NCBI GenBank assembly: GCA_026002265.1
Contig: BOBG01000077.1
Location: forward strand, 1-9,730
Source of the DNA: Spirochaetia bacterium
GTDB taxonomy: Bacteria > Spirochaetota > Spirochaetia > Treponematales > Breznakiellaceae
Reading direction: 5' to 3'
DNA: 9,730 nt
Shown: piece after piece, positions 1-5,807 of the stretch
Numbering within the stretch: the first letter of the stretch is position 1
Layout: the number at the start of each line of letters is the position of its first letter
Notes under the pieces: model-generated
Told to the model about the DNA's origin: nothing
Seen by the model: only the letters and a program-made list of their open reading frames with translations
Database searches by the model: none
Program-made: the position numbers and the translations under genes

Positions 1-72
1 TACTTTTTTTGTAGAAATTCTCGAAAAAATCATTTCCGGCAATGTTTGAACATCTAAAACCATATCTGGCAT
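1..72 (-). CDS. N-terminal fragment of a small-gene candidate, possibly antitoxin-like (runs off left edge)
   Basis: Reading leftward from the ATG at 72-70 gives 24 uninterrupted codons, beginning MPDMVLDVQTLPEMIF and continuing SRISTKKV to the window edge. A GGAGG Shine-Dalgarno lies at 86-82 with a 9-base spacer, and a well-formed promoter lies further upstream, so translation from here is well supported although only the start is visible. Met-4 (63-61) is an alternative but less well-spaced start. I do not recognise the family with certainty. The 'LDVQTLPE..F..I.T.KV' style of N-terminus resembles short proteins that are often annotated as antitoxin-like or hypothetical in treponemes, but this is an impression and not a database match. 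The promoter with an overlapping inverted repeat would fit an autoregulated gene. It is transcribed in the same direction as the lipoprotein operon, from its own promoter. Confidence 0.65.
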   Translation of the reverse strand, partial: MPDMVLDVQTLPEMIFSRISTKKV

Positions 73-121
73 AATGTTAATCCTCCATTTATTATCATGT
101 ATTCATTTTTTGATTTTGTTT

Positions 122-139
122 TGTATGATTTTTTATACA
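122..139. promoter_or_regulatory. Inverted repeat over the -10 box (candidate operator)
   Basis: TGTAT (122-126) and ATACA (135-139) form perfect 5-base arms around an 8-base AT-rich spacer. The repeat covers the whole -10 box and the likely start site of the left-edge promoter. A further TGTAT half-site lies at 98-102 in the leader. This placement is what a repressor, possibly the product of the gene itself, would need. In AT-rich DNA a 5-base arm can arise by chance, so the operator role is inferred. Confidence 0.35.
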
Positions 140-160
140 TTTTTCAGCAAATTCTGCCAA
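132..160 (-). promoter_or_regulatory. Sigma70-type promoter of the left-edge gene
   Basis: On the minus strand a -35 box TTGGCA (160-155) is separated by exactly 17 bases from a -10 box TATAAA (137-132). Each box differs from consensus at one position. The predicted transcript would start near 125 and leave a leader of roughly 50 bases before the GGAGG and ATG at 72. It is the best promoter visible in the window. Confidence 0.6.
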
Positions 161-197
161 CCAATTGCATATAACTAGCTTTTAAAATTGAAATCAA

Positions 198-221
198 CCG
201 GATCCATGGTATTGAATCCGG
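198..221 (-). terminator. Weak hairpin after the lipoprotein operon, possible terminator
   Basis: CCGGAT (198-203) and ATCCGG (216-221) form a 6-base stem with a 12-base loop, 10 bases past the stop codon of the last operon gene. On the minus-strand transcript the stem is followed by UUGAUUUCAAUUUU, a broken U tract. It is therefore a weak intrinsic terminator at best. It is the only hairpin seen between the operon end and the next promoter, which supports transcription ending here. Confidence 0.35.
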
Positions 222-231
222 CTTTTATTAT

Positions 232-1395
232 TTAGAAAGAACCGGCGGTGGCGTTTAAAATAGTACCGACACTGATCGCACCATCTGCACCGGTGAGAAT
301 CCGGACAATTGCAATATTGGTTGTACTTCCATCATCTATCAACACATAAAAAGAATCATCGTCCCAACCGACAATCTGTTTCACCCTACCGGGAGGCAGG
401 GTACCAGTAAGTGATTCTAACTTACTATCAGTCGAAGCTAATAGAGAAAGAGATCCGATAGTATCAGTAAATAGTATGTACAGCCGGTCCCGGATAATTT
501 TTAAATCCTGAATATTATTTGGAGAAAATGAGAAAGAAGTACCAACAACTTGAATTCCGGTTTTAACATTAAATTTTACCAAAGTAGCAGTTCCAGACTC
601 TGCCGCAAAAGCAAAAGTCTTGCCATCATCTTTGTACACTGCAACAGGAGTATAAGCATTAAGATTCACTGTAATTACCGGAGTCTGGACAGACGATGTC
701 CACGAGGTAGCGGTAGCCGCTAAAGACACCAAATCCTTATTGCTTCCAATATTGCTTCCAGTATTAATGGTGAAGTAAATCATTCCATCGTTGTAGGCAA
801 TGCCGCCAGTAGTTCCATTAACCGTACCCAGATTTGTAGTGTTGGTATAATTTAGGCTACGGTTGAGCTGATTTGGGGTGCCGGTGCCGGCAGTGATGAG
901 CCGGCCATAGGGATCAAAGTCAAATCCAAAATTATCGGCAGTGTGCACTATTTTGTCAGTGGAAATAGTTCCGTTTATATCAGGAAAATGTTTTATTTCA
1001 TAATTGGTAGAGCTAGAGACATAGGTTGGAACAATGATCGCGGTTTCGCTTAATTGCAGGTCCACAACATAGGATCCGTCCGACTGGGTTACTGTACCGG
1101 CAAAGGATTTTGCAAATGGAAAAGAATCTGTCGAAGCATGGTCTACAATAGCTTTGACCCTACTTCCTTCGATTTTTGTAATATCCAGAACTTTCCATTC
1201 CCCGCCGGTTGAACTCAGATTTTGAGCCTTAACATCCTTGCCGTCAATCGTTAAAATTAGTTCTGAAAATGCCGGCAGATCCTGTATTTCTGAATACAAG
1301 GATCTAAATTCTATTTCTACGGTGTCCTTGAATATATCATCGCATGATGCAAGCAGGAACACGCACAATCCGGCGCAGATTATAATTTTTTTCAT
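232..1395 (-). CDS. Lipoprotein, beta-propeller-like, paralogue of the adjacent upstream gene
   Basis: The protein is 387 residues and I do not recognise a named family. The N-terminus MKKIIICAGLCVFLLASC is a lipoprotein signal with the acylated Cys at residue 18 (LAS|C), so it should be membrane-anchored and face the periplasm or cell surface. A beta-rich N-terminal domain (about residues 25-125) is followed by a region with 'FDFDPYGRLI' near 158-166, 'VAVYKDDGKTFAFAAES', 'DRLYILF' and 'GWDDDSFYVLI'. These look like blades of a beta-propeller, though that is inferred. The ATG at 1395 is preceded by AAGGAG with a 6-base spacer and begins the signal peptide exactly; a longer in-frame extension to 1482 would overlap the upstream gene and spoil the signal, so I rejected it. 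It lies 16 bases after the upstream paralogue and is the last gene of the operon. Similarity to that paralogue runs through the whole length. Confidence 0.88.
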   Translation of the reverse strand: MKKIIICAGLCVFLLASCDDIFKDTVEIEFRSLYSEIQDLPAFSELILTIDGKDVKAQNLSSTGGEWKVLDITKIEGSRVKAIVDHASTDSFPFAKSFAGTVTQSDGSYVVDLQLSETAIIVPTYVSSSTNYEIKHFPDINGTISTDKIVHTADNFGFDFDPYGRLITAGTGTPNQLNRSLNYTNTTNLGTVNGTTGGIAYNDGMIYFTINTGSNIGSNKDLVSLAATATSWTSSVQTPVITVNLNAYTPVAVYKDDGKTFAFAAESGTATLVKFNVKTGIQVVGTSFSFSPNNIQDLKIIRDRLYILFTDTIGSLSLLASTDSKLESLTGTLPPGRVKQIVGWDDDSFYVLIDDGSTTNIAIVRILTGADGAISVGTILNATAGSF

Positions 1396-1411
1396 AGAAA
1401 ACTCCTTTAGC

Positions 1412-2605
1412 CTACTGCCAGTCAACTTTACCGGACAACAAATCCTGTCCATCTGGATCGAGAGAGACATTTCCCTCAGCATCAGTCAGAATCCGGACGA
1501 TTTTATCTGAGGTAGCATTATCTTCTACAATCACATAAATAGAATCATCGTCCCAGCCTGCAATACGCTGGAATGTACCGCCGGTAAAAGAAGTCTCCAA
1601 CTTTTTTAGACCACTTCCATCCGTTGCCGATAATTCGAGTGAGCCAATGTTGTTAGAAGACAATATATACAACCGGTTCCTGATAATTCTGAGATCTAAA
1701 ACCGGTAGTGCGAAAGAAGTACCAGGAACTTGATTTCCGGTGTCAGCATCAAATTTTACCAGATTACTAGTTGAAGACTCTGCCGCAAAAGCATAAGTCC
1801 CGCTGCCATCTTTGTACACAGCAACCGGAACATAAGGCTCGCCGCTTACTGCTGGGAGTCCGGCGGATGTGGTTATATTTAGAGTCGAATCCGTGACGGA
1901 TGATTGCAGTGAAAGTTGGACCAAGTTTAAGTCAGTACCACCTTTTTCAATAAGATAGGCTTTTCCGTCACAGTACGCGCTACCTAAAATGGATCCAGAA
2001 CGGCTTACAGAAGCCTTTAGAGTGGGACTTTGGGCAAGAGTCAGCGTATAATCGTCCGTAATAGTGAGAAGCCGTCCGTAGCGATCAAAATCGACTCCTC
2101 CCATGGAGAATCCGCCAGTGTTTATACCGGTTATATTCACTCCGAGTTCACTGGAAATATTTGGAAAATCGACTGAAGATAGTAAGCTACCAGTTCCAGG
2201 AAAGATCACCGCGGTTTCACCCAGTTCAAGTGAAACGAGGTAAGAACCATTCACTTGTTTGACGCCGGTTCCTTTTAGAGATTTTATGTAGGGAAAAGGA
2301 TCATCTGTCGGATCATGATTAACCGTTGCCTTGACCGTGATTCCGGTGATCAATGAGCTATCCGGAACCTCCACAATAAATTTCCTGGAAGAATCTAGAT
2401 CATCGACAGATTCCTCAATATTAAATCCGTTGCCCGCGATCCAAACCTGTACTTTTGAAAATTCCGGCAAGGACGCGGGAGCGCCGCCTACCGATTGTCC
2501 GCCGGTAGCGCCGGTTCCAAACTGAATCGTGACAGTGCCTTTTTCAGGAAGCTCGCACGATGCAAAAAGCACAATACATAACAACAATGCATAATATATT
2601 TTCAT
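1412..2605 (-). CDS. Lipoprotein, beta-propeller-like, paralogue of the adjacent downstream gene
   Basis: The protein is 397 residues from the second of two adjacent ATGs (398 from the first, at 2608). I chose the second because AAGGA (2616-2612) then has a 6-base spacer instead of 3. The signal KIYYALLLCIVLFASC ends in a lipobox with Cys at residue 17. It aligns along its length with the downstream gene. Shared landmarks are 'TV.I.F' just after the Cys, 'LPEFSKV', 'ATVNHDPTDDPFPYIKSLKGT', 'ETAVIFPG', 'FDRYGRLL', 'VAVYKD...YAFAAES', 'LRIIRNRLYIL' and 'GWDDDSIYVI'. The C-terminal blocks suggest a propeller fold by inference. The pair is best explained as an old tandem duplication. Its Shine-Dalgarno overlaps the stop codon of the FecR-domain gene, which suggests translational coupling. 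The natural ligand or partner cannot be read from the sequence. Confidence 0.88.
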   Translation of the reverse strand: MKIYYALLLCIVLFASCELPEKGTVTIQFGTGATGGQSVGGAPASLPEFSKVQVWIAGNGFNIEESVDDLDSSRKFIVEVPDSSLITGITVKATVNHDPTDDPFPYIKSLKGTGVKQVNGSYLVSLELGETAVIFPGTGSLLSSVDFPNISSELGVNITGINTGGFSMGGVDFDRYGRLLTITDDYTLTLAQSPTLKASVSRSGSILGSAYCDGKAYLIEKGGTDLNLVQLSLQSSVTDSTLNITTSAGLPAVSGEPYVPVAVYKDGSGTYAFAAESSTSNLVKFDADTGNQVPGTSFALPVLDLRIIRNRLYILSSNNIGSLELSATDGSGLKKLETSFTGGTFQRIAGWDDDSIYVIVEDNATSDKIVRILTDAEGNVSLDPDGQDLLSGKVDWQ

Positions 2606-2615
2606 CATAAATCCT

Positions 2616-3269
2616 TTATTCTACCCAAGTTAGCTCTATATTCACTGAGTCTGGGGTACGGGAACTTGTCGGAGCGGCTTCAGAATCGACTCCAGCCGGC
2701 AGAGGCGGTGAAAGTGCAGCAGCAATGCCTTCAGCTGGTGATCTAGCCTGCCCGGTACGGTCGTTGACAATACTGTGTCCGCCGGCCGGTACTAAAAAGC
2801 GGCTGCCGTTTTTCCCGGTGAATACCACTGAACCTTGAGTCACACTGATGAATCCGGGGCCAAAATCAAAGGAGGTTCCCCGGACAGATGCAGTTGCCGA
2901 AGGACTGCGTACCGTAAATTCGGTCCGTCCGCCAGCCGGCGGCGTTACATCAGCATGAATCCGTCCGGATTGAACCGACAGATCGACTTTTTCATCTTTG
3001 GAATTTACGAATTCTTCCAAGGTCATGCGGGTGAGTGCACTAACAGTAAGTGTTGAATTTCCGACTGTTAATGTTGCCGTACTTTTGAACCCCGTGGAAA
3101 TGCTCATGTTTTTTTCCATAGCAATTCCTTTAGTTGCCGGCACCCAATCCTTTCCAGCCGCTTTTATTTCCACGGTTCCGGAAAAATCTTTTAACACCGC
3201 ATAGGGTGTCTGCGCGAATACAGTCGCCGCACACGTCATTGCCAATAGTATCCATAATAACTTTTTCAT
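2616..3269 (-). CDS. Periplasmic FecR-domain protein
   Basis: The protein is 217 residues. A cleavable signal peptide (MKKLLWILLAMTCAATVFA, cleavage after Ala-19) is followed directly by a FecR domain at about residues 22-150. Its usual marks are visible: 'VLKDFSGTVEIKAAGKDWVPATKG' at the start, 'ISTGFKSTATLTVG.STLTVSALTRMTL' in the middle, and 'TEFTVRSPSATASVRGTSFDF' at the end. The tail (about 180-217) is Pro/Ser/Ala-rich and low in complexity. Classical FecR of iron uptake is an inner-membrane protein with a cytoplasmic anti-sigma part. This one lacks that part and has no membrane helix beyond the signal, and no sigma-factor gene is nearby, so it is more likely a periplasmic binding or scaffold domain. 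The ATG at 3269 has GGAGG with a 5-base spacer; the longer in-frame reading to 3326 overlaps the barrel gene and was rejected. Confidence 0.9.
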   Translation of the reverse strand: MKKLLWILLAMTCAATVFAQTPYAVLKDFSGTVEIKAAGKDWVPATKGIAMEKNMSISTGFKSTATLTVGNSTLTVSALTRMTLEEFVNSKDEKVDLSVQSGRIHADVTPPAGGRTEFTVRSPSATASVRGTSFDFGPGFISVTQGSVVFTGKNGSRFLVPAGGHSIVNDRTGQARSPAEGIAAALSPPLPAGVDSEAAPTSSRTPDSVNIELTWVE

Positions 3270-3289
3270 AAAAACCTCCAAAACTAAAA

Positions 3290-4474
3290 CTAAAATGCAA
3301 GAATAGCTTGTAAAGCAATTTTCCACAGATCCGGCGTACCTGCGATAAATGCATCGCCTAAACCGGGTAAAAAGGACCCTCCGCTCAACACAAACGTAAG
3401 ATCCGAAGTCGGCGCCACCGTCATGTTGGCAAAGTATTCTCCTCCCAACAAATAGCCTTTAGTTGTATCGAGACTGGATCCGGATGTGACCGTTTTAAAA
3501 TCAGTCCGAGCGAAATAACTGAATTCAGCTCCAAGTGAAATAATACTAAAGATTCTCAGGGTATATCCAACCCGGGCCATTATTAAACCGGACAGATTGG
3601 CATCCAGTATTCTCCCTTGAGATGCACCTGTTATCGGCCGGAATGCTGCAATTGTGTCTCTAAAGCTTCCGGATCCTGTCCACACTTTAAAAGAAAACCG
3701 GTCGTTAAGTCCTTTTGGTATATCCCAATCCATATTGATTCCAGCCGCAAAAGTAAAAGCCGATGCAGCTTTCGGATCCTGTGCAAAGCCTACAACAACA
3801 GCCGGGGTAAATGTCCACCAATTTTTGGTACGGAGTGCGTACTGGAGGCTGATGTACTGAGAATTGACCTTATCCGGACGATCATTGAGATCGATCTGCG
3901 CGAGTCCATCGAGCGTAAGCGTGTTCATTTGCCCTGGGAATACCCACCGCGCTGATGCCAAAAGCCGGCGTGACGCGAAATATTCGTTTGTATCAACAAG
4001 AATTCCGGAATCGTCACTGGTCAAAGTGATGTTTGCCGTATTTTTGTACAATAAACCAGTGTAAAAAATCCCGGCAGAAAGTGTTGTGGGGCCGATTCCC
4101 AACGAAAGTGACGCACCGTCTACTAATCCGGAAACCACGACTTCGGCCGAATCCCGGAAATATTGACGCCCCACATTCAAAGAAAGCCATGGAAGCGGAC
4201 GGTAGGAAAATTCAAAGCGTCCCACATCAAACACAACCGGACCAGGGTTATCAGACCATGAAGTATTTCTGTACTTAGCAATTCCTTTTACCGATGTGTA
4301 CAACTGGGCATTGTCCCCGACAAACATCGAAAACCACCCGCTCACCGCTGCATCGTAAAAAAATTTATCTTCGCTGTTCCATCCGGGGGTCTGATCAAGC
4401 ACGAATCCAAAATCGAGCGCGCCAGCCATTCCAGCCGCGCATCCTAACACTGCACACAGCCAGAATCGTTTCAT
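3290..4474 (-). CDS. Outer-membrane beta-barrel-like protein
   Basis: The protein is 394 residues. MKRFWLCAVLGCAAGMAGA is a signal peptide with a likely cleavage after Ala-19 (AGA|L). The mature chain is made of short stretches of alternating polar and hydrophobic residues separated by turns rich in Gly, Asn and Asp, for example 'FEFSYRPLPWLSLNVGRQYF', 'WWTFTPAVVVGFAQD' and 'RVGYTLRIFSIISLGAEFSYF'. The last strand ends 'LWKIALQAILAF', with the terminal Phe typical of proteins inserted by the BAM machinery. I therefore call it an outer-membrane barrel, but I cannot name the family or substrate. A Cys at residue 12 within 'VLGC' could be read as a relaxed lipobox; the AGA site fits better. Its ATG overlaps the stop of the upstream gene as ATGA, and 20 bases separate it from the FecR-domain gene, so the products are probably made together. 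Confidence 0.85.
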   Translation of the reverse strand: MKRFWLCAVLGCAAGMAGALDFGFVLDQTPGWNSEDKFFYDAAVSGWFSMFVGDNAQLYTSVKGIAKYRNTSWSDNPGPVVFDVGRFEFSYRPLPWLSLNVGRQYFRDSAEVVVSGLVDGASLSLGIGPTTLSAGIFYTGLLYKNTANITLTSDDSGILVDTNEYFASRRLLASARWVFPGQMNTLTLDGLAQIDLNDRPDKVNSQYISLQYALRTKNWWTFTPAVVVGFAQDPKAASAFTFAAGINMDWDIPKGLNDRFSFKVWTGSGSFRDTIAAFRPITGASQGRILDANLSGLIMARVGYTLRIFSIISLGAEFSYFARTDFKTVTSGSSLDTTKGYLLGGEYFANMTVAPTSDLTFVLSGGSFLPGLGDAFIAGTPDLWKIALQAILAF

Positions 4475-4965
4475 TGAGCGCCCCCAGTGTACGTTACAAC
4501 ATTTCCCAGCATCCGGATGAGGAATTCGCCCGGCACCGGCATATCCGGATCGGTCGTTCCCTGAATCAGTTGCTTGTAGACCATTTCCCGGTACGCATAG
4601 CGCTGCGAATGGAAAATCGAGTACATGATACCACCTTTTACATCAAAAGCTTGCATAATCAAGAGTGAAATTCCTTTTAAAGTTGCAGGTTCGTCACTTT
4701 GCACCGAAAGCCAACCTCGTTCCTGCGCGCTGGCAAAGGCTTCAGCTTGAGTTGTACGTTCCGGTAGAATTCCAGCCGCCGGCAGTACGAAGCGTGCCGC
4801 CATGCCATAGTTTATTTTTTCTGTTGCCAGTAATAAATCAAGGTCGCGCGCGATGGATGGACCTGTTTGCGGGGGAGTTGATTGAGCAGTGGGCATTGCC
4901 ACTCCATTTGCAGAGAGCATTGTCACCCCAACAGTACAAAAAATCACCAAAAAAATATATTTCAT
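4471..4965 (-). CDS. Small exported protein of unknown function, first gene of the envelope operon
   Basis: The protein is 164 residues from the ATG at 4965. The start gives a signal peptide (MKYIFLVIFCTVGVTMLSANGVA) and a Ser/Thr/Pro/Gln-rich linker. A helical region follows (about residues 40-160) with 'MAARFVLPAAGILPERTTQAEAFA', 'GISLLIMQAFDVKGGIMYSI' and 'YREMVYKQLIQGTTDPDMPVPGEFL'. The spacing of helices and small residues is faintly like an S-layer-homology-type fold, but this is only an impression. The ATG lacks a clear Shine-Dalgarno. A GTG at 4986 in the same frame is the alternative; a strong AAGGAGG at 5008-5002 lies 15 bases before that GTG, and a small GCGTG/CACGC hairpin (4976-4988) sits between the Shine-Dalgarno and the ATG. 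The start is therefore uncertain by 7 codons. The stop overlaps the barrel gene by 4 bases. Confidence 0.78.
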   Translation of the reverse strand: MKYIFLVIFCTVGVTMLSANGVAMPTAQSTPPQTGPSIARDLDLLLATEKINYGMAARFVLPAAGILPERTTQAEAFASAQERGWLSVQSDEPATLKGISLLIMQAFDVKGGIMYSIFHSQRYAYREMVYKQLIQGTTDPDMPVPGEFLIRMLGNVVTYTGGAQ

Positions 4966-5103
4966 AAAAGTACAAGCGTGTAACACGCCGCCGGATTAGG
5001 GCCTCCTTCCTAAATAAGGATTCTACCACAATAATACCAAAAAAACTAGAGACTAATATTCCACTTGCATTGATAGACGGTTTTTTGATACTCTGTTTAC
5101 AAT
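4966..5103. promoter_or_regulatory. Divergent intergenic region between the envelope operon and the phosphatase gene
   Basis: These 138 bases must drive transcription both ways. For the minus-strand operon there are -10-like hexamers TAGAAT (5025-5020) and TATTAT (5036-5031), but neither has a recognisable -35 box at 16-18 bases. Downstream is a strong AAGGAGG (5008-5002). For the plus-strand phosphatase, TTGCAT (5065-5070) and GATACT (5087-5092) at 16-base spacing are a poor match to a sigma70 promoter. No operator, riboswitch or terminator stands out. Confidence 0.3.
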
Positions 5104-5766
5104 TTGAAAGCTCGATTCAAGGCAATTGCATTCGATTTAGACGGTACCTTATATCCGAATCACCGGTTTTATGCATTGTTGATTCCTTTTCTTTTGAAGG
5201 AACAGCATTTACTCCGGGCATTTGGGAAGGCGCGCGCACTCCTCCGGGACGGTGCGGACGCGGGTGAAGGGGATTTTTACACACGGCAGGCTTACCTTGC
5301 AGCGCACATATTGAAATCGGATCCGTCAGAGGTGCAAAACCGGATCGAGCGCTTGATCTACCGGGGCTGGGAGCCGCTTTTTTCTTCGGTCCGGCTCTAC
5401 CCGCAGGTGGTGGAAACTTTAAATTTGTTCCGGGACACGGGGATTCGGCTTGGGCTTTTGTCAGATATGCCCCCGGAAACAAAATTGCTGAACCTTGGAA
5501 TTGATGAGGTGTGGGATGCGGTGCTTTGCTCTGAACGGACCGGTTTTCTCAAGCCGCATCCGGCGCCCTTTGCGGCACTTGCAGATGCACTTGCTGTGAA
5601 TCCGGCTGAGATTCTCTATGTGGGGAACAGCCAGCCCTATGACGCGGCCGGTGCAGTGCAATCCGGAATGGCAGCCGCACTGATCGGGAGGCGGCCGGCG
5701 CGCAGTGAAATCCCGGTTTTTAGTTTTCATGATTATCGCACTTTGTGCACCTATGTGTTAGGATAG
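5104..5766 (+). CDS. HAD-superfamily hydrolase (HAD-IA type phosphatase)
   Basis: The protein is 220 residues and probably a cytoplasmic small-molecule phosphatase in the phosphoglycolate-phosphatase-like group. Motif I is DLDGT with nucleophile Asp-11 and acid/base Asp-13. A helical cap follows (about 18-85). Motif II is Ser-120 in 'GLLSD', motif III is Lys-150 in 'GFLKPHP', and motif IV is 'YVGNSQPYD' with Asn-175 where Asp is more usual and Asp-180 kept, a variant seen in some active members. The substrate cannot be predicted. The start is TTG at 5104: the frame is closed by a TGA at 5086, no ATG or GTG lies between, and the HAD core needs the residues right after it. No Shine-Dalgarno is visible. 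The 41-base gap to the coiled-coil gene has no terminator, so the two may be cotranscribed. Confidence 0.9.
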   Translation: MKARFKAIAFDLDGTLYPNHRFYALLIPFLLKEQHLLRAFGKARALLRDGADAGEGDFYTRQAYLAAHILKSDPSEVQNRIERLIYRGWEPLFSSVRLYPQVVETLNLFRDTGIRLGLLSDMPPETKLLNLGIDEVWDAVLCSERTGFLKPHPAPFAALADALAVNPAEILYVGNSQPYDAAGAVQSGMAAALIGRRPARSEIPVFSFHDYRTLCTYVLG

Positions 5767-5785
5767 AAAAAAGTTTTGATTCCGG

Positions 5786-5802
5786 TATAATATAAAACGG
5801 AG
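5786..5802 (+). promoter_or_regulatory. Possible -10 box and Shine-Dalgarno before the giant coiled-coil gene
   Basis: A perfect TATAAT lies at 5786-5791 and GGAG at 5799-5802, the latter 5 bases before the ATG at 5808. The Shine-Dalgarno is convincing. The -10 box has no -35 partner, and a transcript starting 7 bases after it would begin right at the Shine-Dalgarno. It may be chance in AT-rich DNA, with the gene instead read through from the phosphatase. Confidence 0.35.
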
Positions 5803-5807
5803 TTTGT

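Noticed and set aside
1396..1482. N-terminal extension of the last lipoprotein gene
   Set aside because: It would overlap the upstream gene and bury the lipoprotein signal peptide. The ATG at 1395 has a proper Shine-Dalgarno.
3130..3354. A 74-codon minus-strand frame overlapping the start of the FecR-domain gene
   Set aside because: It lies in a different phase across two well-supported genes and has neither a signal sequence nor a recognisable motif.
4294..4668. A 124-codon plus-strand frame opposite the barrel and small exported genes
   Set aside because: It is antisense to two genes with export signals and a coupled ATGA junction; the product is basic and unstructured in appearance.
5117..5482. 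A 121-codon minus-strand frame opposite the phosphatase
   Set aside because: The sense strand has all four HAD motifs in order. The antisense product is Pro/Arg-rich, typical of shadows in G+C-rich genes.
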